A stretch of DNA of 64,000 bases, from positions 19,096,081-19,160,080 of the forward strand of contig NC_045147.1 of NCBI RefSeq assembly GCF_008831285.2, read 5' to 3'. Source of the stretch: Nymphaea colorata. Taxonomy: Eukaryota > Streptophyta > Magnoliopsida > Nymphaeales > Nymphaeaceae. The translations under genes and the position numbers were made by a program. This document shows, in pieces, positions 50,901 through 64,000 of the stretch; positions within the stretch are counted from its first letter, which is position 1; each line of letters starts with the position of its first letter. The notes under the pieces were generated by a model, which saw only the letters and a program-made list of their open reading frames with translations, did not search any database and was not told the origin of the DNA.

Positions 50901-51301
50901 TTCATGTTATGCTTATGATTTCAGTGCAAGTATTAGATTTAATTATTTACAAAAAGATTCAACGATTACAAGAAAGGTACATTATATCCACCTATGTGTT
51001 TGGGAATATCATAGATTCATATACACCGAGCATTTACAATGGCTGGTGGAATGTTGTTCTGGTTTCTTGAAATTGCTTTTAGGCGACTTGTGGAAATGCT
51101 AACCGTGTCTTTTGCAGCAAACCTGCCCTTAGCTTGATGTTTACATGGTTACTTATCTAGTTAAAATAACTATTAATGAGGTTATGTTTGTCGCAGAGTG
51201 GATTGACCTTGAGCTCCGATGGGATATTAGGCCCACTGACATCCGATTTGCCTGCTGAGGGTGTTGATCTAAATGATGTTCCTTCGGCCGAGGAGCTGTA
51301 A
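47929..51301 (+). CDS. RPS1: 30S ribosomal protein S1, chloroplastic
   Basis: Plastid small-subunit protein bS1c, which helps mRNA bind the chloroplast ribosome. Seven exons, 47929-48231, 48762-49037, 49418-49498, 49661-49942, 50177-50287, 50362-50448 and 51197-51301, encode 414 residues, close to the known plant length. All introns read as phase 0. The N-terminus [19 protein letters not shown] is a Ser-rich transit peptide of about 45-50 residues. Three S1 RNA-binding domains follow: about 100-180 ([17 protein letters not shown]), about 188-258 ([19 protein letters not shown]) and about 275-345 ([30 protein letters not shown]). The acidic tail ends [10 protein letters not shown]. Three domains rather than the six of Escherichia coli S1 is the plastid norm. 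Confidence 0.98.
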
Positions 51302-52811
51302 ATAATGATCATCTTCGCCTTTGTCATTTCTTGGTTCTCCATGGAAGGAAATATCCCTATGCAACATCGAGCACGTTGGCAGCTCCATTCAGTTCCATGA
51401 TGCAGGTTCAAAATGAATAGAATGAACTTGAACAGGAGGCCTAGATGTTACCTGGATCTGTTTTCATTCATGATAGCAGGTGTGCATGTAGAATTGTTCC
51501 TGCCATGTAGGAAAAGGGAATGATGAGGTTGCAGTATTGTTCCTTTTTGTTTTGCAAGGATATTTAGCAGTTTCGTACTTTAGAAAGGACTGTGCTTCCT
51601 TGCCTGATATGTGTGCATGTTAGAGAGTGAAAAAGAGTTGGTTCGCTTGTGGTTGCAATGAGACTCGCTTGAACAGGAAAAACCTCTCTTTCTTACTCCT
51701 CTCTCTCTCTCTCTCTGCAATTGTATTCCAATTTTGTATGTTGCATGTGGCACGAATGCGTCTGTTCAGTCTTTGACGGTTCCATTTCTGGTCTTCCATT
51801 ATCTTTTTAAAGCCAGCCACTATAATGCATACTTGGCGTGGCTTGATAACCACGAGATTCAAGTGTCTTTTGTGAAACCTGAATTCTTAAATAGAAAAAA
51901 AAAAAATCGACGACCTTTTCTGCACTATGTTTAGATATTTGGTTTAGAAAAACATTTGCCCTATGATCGATCCATTGCACCGGCTTTATGCTTGCAAATC
52001 CAGTATCGGAAGGCGAAAATTTAAAAATGCCCTTTCACGACCACGCGACGCGCAAAGAACTTTGCTGCTGATTGTCAGTTTTCTGATTCATAAACAGCTT
52101 GTACTGCCCCATTTTTTCATAAAAAAGACTGCCTCGTATATAAATATTTTGGTTGACCCCAGTCTCCTCTTGTTACCGACCGTGGAACATTGAGCAAAAG
52201 ATGAAAGTACCAATACACAATCAGTTCATCAACAAGTACATAAAGCCTGTTTACTTGGAACTAGTCTGCGCCATGGTAAAACTCGGCTCGTAGCGTTTGA
52301 TTCCAGAAAAAAATATAATGAAATTATACAAAATTAATACAGAACACCGGATCAATTTCTCGCACGGCAGGATCATCCTTTGGATTCTTAACCAACGTTC
52401 ACCCGACGGAGCTGAAATTCGAGTATACATTCGAAAGGGATACGATAAAAAGTGATATCAAAGCAGAACAACGAGAAAAGTCGTGAAAGGACTGCTTCCC
52501 AGGTATCACATTTTTCATTTAGGAGTGATTATTTTCCAGTATCACTGACATGCAAATTATCAGCCATTAGATGCAAGATCCGCATACCTATCCAACCATC
52601 AATGTGTACCAGGACTTCCAGAGATTGCCTTTCTTTTTCTTTCCTCGAAGAACCATGGCACTTAAATGCACGCTAGTACTGAAAGGCGCTCTTCAACCAC
52701 CGCACTGGTAACAATTCAATAATTCCATGACAGACACTGCATCTTCCCGGTCAAAATGTGGAACACCAAAGGTCTTCTAGATGGAAATCATCATCTTGCT
52801 GCAGACGTCCA
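51302..52811. other. Convergent 3' region between RPS1 and NEMF
   Basis: Holds the RPS1 3' untranslated region (at least to about 51650) and the NEMF 3' untranslated region on the other strand. A short CT tract lies near 51698-51716. No other coding exon recognised. Confidence 0.5.
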
Positions 52812-55800
52812 TCACAAATCTTCTTTCTTGCTACTTTTCTTTCCCTTCTGCATCTTTTTCAGCCGTGTTAGGCCAGCAGCTGTGATTTTTGCATTGCCAA
52901 TGATTGCTGCAACAAGTTCTGGCTCTGTACATGCTTTAATGAGCTCCTTTTCCCTGCTAGTGACGTCTTGCATATGGACAAACAGATTTATAGCAGTTTT
53001 TGCAGCTGCAGGAACGAAAAAGGTTTCATATATTAGACATACCAATTAGTGTCACAAATAAAGCCATCTTTTTGCCTATATAAGCTTCAAACTTAGTCGA
53101 CGACTTCTAGAAGCACATATTTGCCATTCACTTTTTTTTTAATCTAATTTTCCTCAATGACTTTTGATGCCATGGAAACGAGATATTTTCATCTCATTTA
53201 ATATATTATAGCAGCTACCAACTTATCACTTAGCAGAAACATGTAGCCAGTAGCCACCTATTTCTTGCAAGCAATTCAGGAGATTAGATGAGTTGCTGAT
53301 TAATTTAGTGAATGGTATGAAGTATGCAGAAGTCATCTTCACTCAGCTCTCCATATTTGGTGTTAAAGATTGAATACAGTTCAGAAATGTATATCCCCTT
53401 TCTCATCATTGGCATCAAACTTATTTATCATACTTAACCTAAAAGATTCATAGTCAGCATATGATTACATACTTTTCTACTGGAAAATATTATGCTGTAT
53501 TAAGTGATAGGAATCACATCACAAGATCACATACAAATGATTTTTAGTTTCTAACCACACAGTAAGCCCCAACGTCAGATCCTGTATATTTTCCAGCCAA
53601 AAAGACACATAGCTAAATAATGCAGATTGTCAAGGAAGAGTATAAAGGAAAATCATATAAGATGGTGAAGCAACAGCGTCTATACTTTTCCATGACACTG
53701 TAAAACAAGTGACTGTTTTTGCTGAATATTTAAAATAATGCAAACTTTGAGTTTAAAAGGGAAATCAGAACTTTCTGATGTTTAAAGCCACTGCAAGCTT
53801 GATTACACTATGATGCAGATTTTCTAAAAATTTGCCCAAAAATCTATGTTTCCAAATTCTCTACTAAATGTCCTCAGTTATATAGAGTTTCTCAATGTTT
53901 TCTCAAGCTCTTGTTAAGAAACAAACACATTTTGAAAAGATTTCAAGAAATTCCTACAAAAGAGATTCCTCACAAACCAAGCTCCTAAAGCACTTGAGCA
54001 AACAATCACCAACATATGATACAACAAAAAAAAACTCAAAACAGTGAAGTACCTTTTCCTCTTTTTGCCGTGCCTGGAGTCATCTTCACACGATATTTGT
54101 ATGATTGAACTGCACTATAAGGGCCACATACAGGCACAGCATAAAGAAGAACATCATTTGTAAGAGGACATCCAGTAAAGTAATCTAGATCATTCAATTT
54201 TTCTTTTTCTTCAGCTGTTTCCTGAACATCATCATCCTCAAATGTATTGTCAAGTTCTTCCCTATTGCTCTGCAGATCCACGTGCTCATTCGTAATGTCG
54301 GGGTTTTCTGGGCAATCACGGGAAAGGTGACCAGTTTTTTTACATTTATAACATATCTTGGAGGCGACTTCCTGTCCTGTCATGTTAAGAATCTTAAGAT
54401 AATGAGAACATCAGCAAATGGCCTCCATAAATACGTCATATACAAACCCATGCAAGAAAGATAGGGACTAATTCAAATAACATCAACAGATCATCAGTGA
54501 TCTCATTATCATATTCAACTAAAGGTGACAAATAGAAAAAAGAAGTTTAAATTTCTTTTTCCAAAAAATCATTAAAGAGAAGAAATGCAAAAATAATGAA
54601 CATCATGTGACTTCTCTTCAAGTATGTTATTACCTGTAGCCATTTTCTCCTTATTGGAAGTGCTTTTCCTGTCTTGTGGTAATTCTTTCACATCCTTGTT
54701 TGCTTTTCCAGCAGACTGAATTGGATTCAAGCCAACAGCAAGATAAGAAGATATTATGAAAAAAACAAGAAATTAGATCTGCTTGATTCAAATTGGCCTA
54801 GCAGCAACATCACTTTAAAAAGACAACTTGAAAACATTCTACTTACAGCTAGCAAAGCCATACGAATTATCCTTTCTTCCTCATCTTGCTCAGAATACTT
54901 TTCCTTTATTTTCTTAAGTTTTCCTTTTTGTCCACGAGCAACCTTGCCCCCAGCTGACTTTTGGCTTCCTACACCTTTGTCCTCTTTTTGTGGAGCTAAC
55001 TTTTGGTTTCCCACATGCTTGTCCAACACATCACCTTCTTTGCTTTCATGCTGTCCAGTAGCAAGACTACCTTTCTCTGCTTTTTTAAGTTTTCTTCTCT
55101 CTGCCTTGGAAATGTAAGCCTTATCTCTTGGTGTAGCAACTTTTTTCTCGGGATCATACTGTTCCAACACATCATCTTGAAGAGATTCTTCCACATGCTC
55201 ATTCACTGGCACCTTAACAGGTCCTAGAGCAAGTGTTCTGTCAAAAACAACTTCTAATTCAGGCAAAATTTGTTTTGGAACATCAGAAAGGGCAAAACCA
55301 AGCACAGCAGGAGGTGCACTTGCAAGCAAGGGTACGGGAGGTACATCTCCCTTTTCAGAATTTGCATCAATTATTGGCTCAGAATTACTCTTAGTATCTG
55401 TAATCTGATCATCAGCTCTACATACAACATCCCCAATGTCTTCCCCACTAAGAGAATCCACTTCATCCTCAACAGTTTCTATGTCTTCTGTTTCTTGCAA
55501 CCCTTCCTCCTCACCCCTTATCCTCCTTTCATTTAGATGAGAACCCAATGAGCTTTCATCCAATCGAAAGAGCAAGCCAAAACCCATAACAAGTGGGTGT
55601 GGTGGAAGGAAGTTTTTTTTTCCACGAATCATGAAGCTGCCTACAGTAAGATACTCTCCTGTTGGAGCAGTTTTACTAACTTGATGTGGGTAGACCCACC
55701 AAGCACTTGTAACCATCTTTGCTTCCCAAGCTTGGCTATGGCAGACCTGCATCACCAAATTCAGTACAACAAAGGATAACCAAACAGGAAGCCATGTTGG

Positions 55801-58800
55801 GACATGCAAGTCAACAGGACGATTCAGTTCCCAGTAAATAGTGGAGGAGACACTTTCGGTCTTAACCAGCTCACGTAGCTACATGATCAGGTCAGGCCCT
55901 ATGGAAATCTATTTTCCCCATATGAAATGTTAGCCTAGCACTCATGCCAGGACAGATTTTGCTTGATTGGGTATTAGGCTCCTGGCCAGTCCAAACCTGC
56001 CTGATGCCCACAAATGTGCCTCCTTCCCAACTTCTTGCCTTAAGGCATCCATTTTAATCAGTATCTGGCCTGAGCTGCCCAGTGTGAAACTAATGCGACT
56101 AAGCAGCACAACCACCAGTTGGCTTGCATAGTTCATTTAAAGTGGACAGAAGTATGTGCAGATTAAAGTACTTAGAAAACATAAATCCAAGAAAGAAGTA
56201 ATAGGCTTACAGTGAAGCATCCAGCCTGGTTTAAAGTTAGAGGTGGTATTGCAAGATCTGGCGTGTGATTTTTTATGACAGTACTTGAAGCACCATGAAG
56301 ATCAGCATGAACATAGCTACAGAAAAACAGAAGCACAATAAATTAAGATATAGAATTGGGAAGCAAATTGCAAGGTTTGACTTTTACATAGATGGAATTA
56401 AAGCAACTGCAAAAGAAGATACTTCACAAGAAACCGTCGCATACAAAAGAACTTTAACAGTCATCATTCATAGATTCTGCAGAAGTCTACAGAGCTCACT
56501 GCACGGTTTAAGATCTATCAGATGAATGTTTGCTTCATTCCCACATGATGTCAAAGAACTTACAAAATAAAGGAAACTTTTTAATTACTTTTTTGAATGC
56601 TTAGTCATGCACCTTTGGTAAAATAAACGACTCAATCATGTAGCACAAGTGAACTATATAAGAAGTACATGCAAACCGCAAGTTAATTTCTGATGATGTT
56701 GATAATTTGGAGGAGACATATATATTCACGTTTCACAAATCCACAAACTAGACAGAGAAGAATGACCAGGTCTGGCAGAATAATCCACAGAATGACAAAA
56801 AGAAAAAAATCTAATCTAGACCATATAATTGAATAGATTCTGGTTTGCACACTGCAATATATAGTTAAATTTAGAGAAACAGCAAGAGTACTATCATAGA
56901 AAAAATGTCAAATGGCCCTTTATATGTTCATCAACAGATTAAGGTATACCACTACAACCATGAACCATAGTATGTCATAGCCAAGTATCAAACAGCTATG
57001 GTAGGCTTCTTAATAGGGTTGAAATCACCACTAGAACCATGAATAAATTCATATTTCCCATTAGTAACTTTTTCCATGATAAAGACAAGTGATAATGACT
57101 TGTCATCCTTTTGCACCTGAGAAGTGATTTTATCATTTTATGGGTGGTACACATGTGAACAAGTGTTCATAGGTATCTGAACGCAGTGCTCTCCCTCTCT
57201 CCCACCCCAACACCAAAACATACCCACCCACACAAAAGTACAAATATGCCATCATGCAAGATCTTATTATACCTACTTCGGAGATAGAAACAAGATGGTC
57301 ACTTCAATGAAATATGAACCAGTTAAATTAAAAGGAACTCAATAAGAAAAAGAAAAAGAAAGTGATTACATATCCTAATTCCTATGTATTCACTCACATA
57401 TCTCCTTTGGACATATATCGCTTGACCACCATCTCATTTTGCTGAGCATCTCGACCGCTGATTATCAAGTAATTTTCGCTGCTGATGAACCAATTAAATT
57501 TCTCGAACCAGTGAACTTTCCTCATATGGGAAATTGCAGCAACAGTTTTCTCCTAAAAAACATAAAAACAGAGTAACATACAAAGTTCCAACCGAGTGCA
57601 GATACAGAATAATAGAATACAACAATCTCAGCTGTAAATTCCTATGCAAGTCGATGGGGAACTGAGCATTAAAGACTGTAGGACAGAGTGATGGATCTGG
57701 ACTTGGAGGTATCCAAGTTTGTGTACTAATATTGGTAAGAGGAACATGTAGCTCCATTGTCTCCATGCTGTCCCTTTCTTTTTCCCAAATCTCTAAGCCA
57801 GCAGTACAAAAATTCATACTGTTTTTACCATATAGAAGAGTTCCAGAAAATCAGCGTCAATACAAGGACGCTTTCAGTGTTCACAGAAAGCAGTGTTTAC
57901 CCCAGGATTCTCATTGTCTACAATGCTTGTATAACCATTTCTCAAATCCTACACAAACATGAAGTAAGAAAGGACCATCAAAGTTCCCAGGGATGATGAA
58001 ATCATTACTGGGCACAACCAAGAAAGCTCTCATCAATTTCTCATGAGGAAATCTGTTCATCTTATTAGTTCAATCACTGCTTGAACACTTCCTAAGCCTA
58101 GGCTGAAGCACCTAGGACAGCTAGGAACCTAGGAAACCAGTAGGTGTGGAACGCTTAGGTACTCCCCTTTTTTTTCTTTTTGCATTTTTTATGTTTAAGG
58201 CTAGTGACACAATCTCAAGTTTAGTGTCCAAAAGTTAGTTATGGGCTTCAACTAGGCAGACTAGTCCTATCTAGGCACACACAAGGCCCTTCAGGGGCAT
58301 TTTTACCTGGGTGGTGGCTAGTGTTTTGACTACCTACTTGATATCTCACACCATATAAATTGTGTACCTGGAACATGAGAGTAGTCAAACTAAGTCAGAT
58401 ACAACTGGCATTTATTGGGACAAGTGTTCGGTATCATGGCGATTTATATGGCCTGCATTGCCTGGATAGTGGTTAGACAAGTGTTCCCAAAACAAAATCA
58501 TATTTCAACATGAGATTTGGCCGATATGTTGCCATTTCATATCACAATAAATGAAGAAAAATAGATAAAGCCAAAAGCAAACCCTAAGGACCTTCTGCCG
58601 AATTTTAGTGAGCACCACTTATTCCAGCAAGTTTAATGTGTCGAGAAAAGTTTTGTAGACAGAAAGGTGAGATCTAGCAGACCATGGGGGGTCATAGGCT
58701 AATGCAGGATATGATAAACCGCAACAGGAACCTACGCAAAAAGTAACATTATGTTTAAGAAGGCATTTGATAAGAAGAACAGGGCACATGCTCCAAGAAC

Positions 58801-61800
58801 ACCGTGTTTCTTTTTCCCCAAAACATGGCATGAGTATGTTCAGCATTTGATTGTTGGATCCACAAAAAGACATGGTAACAATCTTCTTATCAAATGTCTC
58901 TAAATACTTCTCACTGTGCTGGGTTTCAAACAATATAAATTTTTGTTTACAAAACAAGATCAACGTATGATTGACATTCAGGACAATGACAAGTTAACCA
59001 CTGTAATACAGATCAGTTAAATTGTATCCACTAGTTTATCATATTGCTTGCTCTTTGTATCAGTAATTTTCACCGACAATTTTTTTAAGAAGGATGGCTA
59101 CTTAATCTCAAAACATTTAAGCACATCAACAAATTTTACAATATTCACGCCACACAATTGATATAGTAAGGAAGAAACTGCTGATTAACAGATAATGTTC
59201 ATAACATCATTCATACCTGGGCCAGTTGTTGCTTTGTCTTCCTCTCAGCTGCTTTAAAAGCTTTCTCATGAGATGTAATAGTCTTCTTTTGTTTATTCTC
59301 TTGCCGCTTTTTCATTTCAAACCAGCGACAAGCATTGGCATGTGCAGAGAGAGACAAATCAACTTCTACCTGTTGACAGAAATTACTAGTTAAGTACAGC
59401 CGCTCATAATTGAATTCACTAATTCTGAAAAGACTTGCAAGTGCCAGCATTAAAGTTTAACAAGTCACGCTGCCAAACTCATACATAATTATACCCCAAA
59501 AAGAACATACAGCAGGAATCTGTAGCAAAAGAGAGAAATAAGATAAAAATATATGAATCACATAACACCACATTTAGACAAAAAGTGAAATTGTTGTCAT
59601 ATATCTAATAGCTGAACAGACTCTGACCAAGTGCTTGAAATAGGAATTCTGCTCCGTGATTTTATAGCATATGATAAAACTATTGCTGTTTGACATCATA
59701 TTAAGGCCAGCAAGATGTAAACTAGTTTGAGAAGAAGAATCTAAAAATAATACAAGATAAATAGATGACCATCTGCCAATAGTGACTGACTACTTTGTGA
59801 AAATGAAGATGACGGTGGAAAAACAGGACAAAACAAATAAAGTAGCATACATACTGCTGGATCAATTGATTAATACCCATAAGGATATGATTTCCCATTC
59901 GGAAGATACTTTAATGGTAAACCTGATATTATGAAGCATGTATTCCAGAAGTCATGTCATACTACAAGGACTTGAAAAATCTTCCAAGGTGCCAGTATCA
60001 GTGCAAACCTAAAGAAGGCAACTTATCAATCCCAGATTTTGCAAAGTCAACCTCCGCCTGAATTGGACTGCCACTTCTTGCAGCAAGAAAAGGAATAATA
60101 AATCTTGCTCAGAAGCATCATACACATAATGGAACATTAACCTGTAAATGCACTATATCTGCAAGTACTAACAGAAAGGACCATGAAAGATCAATGAGAA
60201 AGCAACTACCTAATACACATGCAGAGACAAAGAAATATTTTTAAACTCTCAAAGCAAAAGTCTCCAACATCAAAACTCCTGTACCATCAGAAAAAATAAT
60301 ATGATAATGTCATCTTACAACAAAAGTTGAAGTCAGCTGCCAAAAGAATTTGAAAGGAAACCAATAGTTGATGCTCCCATGTGGTTCCCTTCAAGCATAA
60401 CCATGTCATCCAGTTCAAAATATAGAAGATTAGACAAATTTCTAACAGGACATCTAACTAGATTTTCTTGAACCAGACAGGTATCACAATAAAAACTACT
60501 TAATGCTGTGATAGCACCTAAAGAAGCTCATATAAGAAGTATATTTAGAGGAAAGGTGAAATAGAACTTCAAAAAAAAAAAAATTCCAATGCATTTAATT
60601 GGCAATACTAAACATCTATATTTTGATCCACAAAAAATGAAGCACTGTAATGATCGATGAACACTTTTGTGGTAAACAAAGAAGAGCACACAGATACGAA
60701 CAAAGCCAAGGGTTTACCTTGTTATTCATCCAGGGTAATACATTTAAGCACACAGAAATACAGAATGGCTAGTGCAATTGCAACATAGACAATTAACTTC
60801 TTCAATCATGACATTTTAACCAACTAGATTTGAAAAAAAAAATGCTGAAATCAAATACTTGGATGAACACCTTATAAGCTGGATTTGTCCTCTCATCATC
60901 GTCCATCTCATCAAGGTTGTTACTAAGTAGCAACGTGACACAATTCCTTTCAAGATGAAGTTTATCTATTAGCCCAGCAACAGGATTTCCAGATTTTTTC
61001 TCTTCCTTTACCATGCGAGCAAGATCTTCCCAGTCCATTCCATTTGCAAGTGCAACTCGGACAGCCATGATAGCAGCTTCAACATCTTGTAGATTGTATT
61101 CAATTAACTCTGCCATTGTCAGAGAATGGTCAACCTCCTTTTTTAGTGCATGTACACGATTTTCCTGCAAAATCAAATAGCAGCATCTAAATTTCAAATT
61201 TCACAGTTTTATTGCAGAAATAATTAAAATATACGGGAAAGCCCTTCTGCTGAAATAAATGAAGGTAACAGACCAAAAAGGAAAAGCTTGAAGCATGAAT
61301 GCTCAATAAACTGCTCAAGACAGACCAAATAAGGTAAAGAGCAATAAGCTTAGAAAATCTCTTCCAATTCCTACTTCAGTATCCATACCTTCTCGGGAAG
61401 AAAGCACAGTGAATAAGTTCCTATATTTTCAAGAAGCAAAAGCTTCATTACAGAAGTAATTATCTTACTGACTGTCGGTATGGTACGAGTACAGACGTGG
61501 CAGTGCAGGTGTGGATATGGGAAAATTTATAAGTGAGGATATGGATAAAAAAATTGCAAGATTGTTAGTATTCATTTGTAAATTTTTTTAAAAAAAAATT
61601 CTTTATAATATAGATAATAAGGAAGGGAGTTAAAGAACTTTATAAACAAAATAAGACAAGTTTGGAAAGGGGCAAAGAGTTTCATCCCTTTGTGCACTTA
61701 TATATCTCTCTCTCTCCTGAAGATGCACAAGTACCTCTCTCTCTCTCTCGTGCTACTCAAACTTCTTGCTTTCAAATATCTTAAAAACCTAAGTTTTAGG

Positions 61801-63156
61801 GGTTGGATGTCTGACCCAGGCCCCGATCCAAGCCATAGCCATAGCCATCTTCCCCTGCATACCTGCAGCCGCATATCTGTGTACTGATGCCAGTACTTGG
61901 ACCAAGCATATGTACCCAAGTGACATAGTTTGCTGACCTAAAAATAAAATATGATATGCACTCAGCAAGAAATGGGTGTTCACCTGATCCAATTGTATCT
62001 TAGTAAGCTTTTGAACAGCAGACTCCTCCCTGGCTCTCTGTTGTTGTTCAGCACGTTGACTCTCAATTTTACTGTAAAATTCATCCAATACTGCATCAAA
62101 AGTATCCATTCTCACAAATTCCCTTGACTTAAATTGGTTCAATAGGATTGGAGAAAACTCATCATAGACCTACAAGTTAAATAGACATCAACAAAGATTA
62201 TCAGAGATCCTCATCGAAAGATATTTGACAAAGCATATGAATGCCAAAAAAGCAGGACCAGTCATCTACACCTTAAGCTTTTGACATGATAAATGGGGAG
62301 ATCCTGTCGATGACCATCACATGTATATGATGTGAAAAAGAAAAATATGTTTTAGAGCTTCTAAAGCTATAAATCATCCACACACTGCAGGATATGTGCA
62401 TTTGTGTGTGTGTGATGCCTGCAAAGAAACAAGAGGTCCAAACAACAAAATGATGAAGTTCAGATCATGAGCCCATACAAAGGACATTTTTTTGTACCAC
62501 TATGACCATTCTGGAATCTACAGAAAAAGATATTTTGATTTCTTTCTTCCAGGAGAGAGTGAAAATCAGAAAGTATTGGAGAATAAATACAAGAGACCTT
62601 ATTTGTACTAATTTCTGTTGAAAGTAAAGCTTCTTTCTTCCCTGAAGGCATCTTCTGCATCAGGATATATCCTTCAGGAAGTTTTGCACCTGATATAACA
62701 TCCTCAAGCCAATCCTCAAACTTGCCAACAGCTGTAGCTAAAGCATGAAGAGCATCTTGACTAAATGTATTATCACTTGCACGGCCAATTTTCATGTTTG
62801 GAACCAGACCAGCATCCAATATAATATGCTCACAGAGTGCAGGTCCATAACCTAGTGAATCTCCCAAAATAGCCTTCAATGTCATTTTCCTCCCTTGTTC
62901 ACCATCGTTTTCCTTTTTATTTGAATTGGAACGCTTCCCACTTATAGTAACACCTTCTTGTTGTGACTGAAGCTCTGAATTTTGAACATTAACAGATCCA
63001 ACCTCAGCCCCAAATGATCTATTGCTGTCTCTCTCATCTTTTTCTGAGCGCATTAAGGTGGTTTCCAACTTCGTGGGACTAGTTCTTTCAAATACACGAC
63101 AAGATTCTACTGGATAGCGATGGCGGGACATGATTGCAAGTCCTTTATCATCATCC
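52812..63156 (-). CDS. NEMF: NEMF/Rqc2 ribosome quality control factor, 5' end outside window
   Basis: Binds stalled 60S subunits carrying peptidyl-tRNA, recruits the E3 ligase listerin and directs C-terminal tail addition. Visible exons in coding order: 63156-62598, 62169-61984, 61164-60871, 59369-59217, 57552-57398, 56316-56211, 55746-54847, 54715-54634, 54376-54053 and 53005-52812, joining to 983 residues plus stop. The first exon joins in mid-codon, and family comparison suggests roughly 150 N-terminal residues are missing. Visible parts: end of the NFACT-N region ([17 protein letters not shown]); helix-hairpin-helix [17 protein letters not shown]; a coiled coil; the NFACT-R domain ([32 protein letters not shown]); a 300-residue exon whose latter part is a charged linker with acidic stretches and a Lys-rich end; a CCHC zinc knuckle [14 protein letters not shown]; and the C-terminal NFACT-C domain ([18 protein letters not shown]). 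The zinc knuckle is, as I recall, a feature of plant homologues. Confidence 0.95.
58085..58290. repeat. CCTAGG-rich repeat in a NEMF intron
   Basis: Repeated cctagg, ctagga and taggc words, several palindromic (aagcctaggct, gaacctaggaaacc), cluster from 58093 to 58145 and recur near 58250-58275. It lies in the 1.66-kb intron between exons ending at 59217 and starting at 57552. Similar CTAGG-rich blocks occur widely in plant introns; the element class is not determined. Confidence 0.4.
61697..61750. repeat. Interrupted CT microsatellite in a NEMF intron
   Basis: Two CT tracts separated by about 20 bases, between the exons at 61984 and 61164. Confidence 0.75.
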
Positions 63157-64000
63157 CTACATTGCAAAGCTGATGTTAGAGTCATTAAGATGGCTCATAA
63201 AAGAATAAGGTACAAATAAGCACATAGATCAAGGAAACATGCAACCAATGAAACATTAGTTTATCAACCAATCATATTCATATTTTAAATCAGAAGCAAC
63301 AAATCTCATAATAGTAGCAGAGAGGTGAGGTGGTGGAACACTCGAGTAGTTCAGAAAGAACCATGAAAGGCAACCTGTTCACAGGGCTCTATCGTGTAAC
63401 TAAGAACAATGTGCCAAGTCCTTTATCTTAACTAACTGTGCTCTCTGTTTCTTAGACTAGCAACATGCTAACTGCTAAGTACTATGCTAGAGAGATTGCC
63501 ATACAGAATGCCCATCTATGGGATTTTCAGACAGCATATGGAGGGAATACTGGGGAAAACAACAATCCAGAAAAATATACTCTCAGCAAAAACTCACATT
63601 GAAGACAACAGTCTACATACACAATTTCTAGGTATTTAATGCGACCTACTAGATACAATACAATGCTTATTACTTTATCATTTTTATCATTTTAATTAGA
63701 TGTTTTTTATGCCTTGTTATTAGCTTCTCATTTATTGTATTTTACCTAACAAATTGACTTTTTTATTTTCTTAGGTCTCAAAGATTTTCCCAAAATAAAA
63801 AAAAATTGCCGAAAAATACCTGAGAAAAACCTCGCTGATAAAAGCCCGAGAATGTGTTTGTGGCTATGGTATGCACGCACAACATATCAAAAGCTTTACC
63901 TGGTGGGGCTTCAACTACTCTTGTGCTTACAAGCAAATCTTTTAAGCTAAAAGCTGACAGCCTTTACCATTTCATTTTTTACCTCAAATTCCAAAACAGG
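63157..64000 (-). other. Intron of NEMF running to the window edge
   Basis: Upstream of the first visible NEMF exon. No segment encodes the preceding conserved residues expected of NEMF (a TLLRSHR-like end), so the next exon lies beyond position 64000. The sequence is AT-rich with no other recognisable content. Confidence 0.5.

Noticed and set aside
47929-63156. Adjacent RPS1 and NEMF as a functional ribosome cluster
   Set aside because: One acts on plastid ribosomes and the other on cytosolic 60S subunits; adjacency is most likely coincidental.
1-64000. tRNA, rRNA, CRISPR arrays, operons or bacterial-type elements
   Set aside because: No tRNA cloverleaf could be drawn and no rRNA was recognised. 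Intron structure throughout shows a nuclear plant genome, where CRISPR arrays and operons are not expected.
63970-64000. Possible NEMF exon at the right edge (cctgttttggaatttgag followed by gta on the minus strand)
   Set aside because: The short translation does not match the expected NFACT-N residues, so it was not annotated.

Overview
This window is nuclear DNA of a flowering plant. It carries seven protein genes split by many GT-AG introns. Three encode plastid proteins with N-terminal extensions of transit-peptide type, and several belong to plant-only families or subfamilies (BOR borate exporter, CSP41B, three-domain plastid S1 protein). Intergenic DNA is AT-rich and littered with microsatellites, short tandem duplications and small inverted repeats. 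I cannot name the species.

Layout, left to right. 1-3726: gene-free, with a MITE-like inverted repeat and other small repeats. 3727-11577 (+): a G6PD4-type plastid glucose-6-phosphate dehydrogenase homologue in 12 exons. 11578-16080: gene-free. 16081-21110 (-): a BOR1-type borate exporter in 12 exons, 723 residues. 21111-28900: its leader and promoter, then a long gene-free, repeat-bearing stretch. 29325-34166 (-), with a leader exon near 36000: an ECT-type YTH-domain m6A reader. 39915-41640 (+): a small, basic, probably mitochondrion-targeted protein I do not recognise. 42453-46491 (-): CSP41B in 10 exons. 47929-51301 (+): plastid ribosomal protein S1 in 7 exons. 52812-63156 (-): NEMF/Rqc2, lacking its first exons, which lie beyond the right edge.

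Exon boundaries were read by hand. The joined reading frame was kept open and checked against remembered family sequences. Each gene's exon lengths sum to whole codons; for NEMF this holds from its first visible complete codon. All introns read as GT-AG except one GC-AG intron in G6PD4. The first intron of G6PD4 has two equally consistent placements.

The genes are not an operon or a biosynthetic cluster. The one arrangement with a plausible joint meaning is the head-to-head pair CSP41B/RPS1, two plastid RNA and translation genes separated by about 1.4 kb. I found no undescribed system. The most testable observations are: BOR1 lacks one of three tyrosine sorting motifs known from the Arabidopsis transporter; a minimal AUG-stop element and a short upstream ORF lie in the presumed BOR1 leader; G6PD4 has the GC-AG intron and altered active-site motifs while keeping a cysteine pair; and the ECT leader contains a contained upstream ORF.
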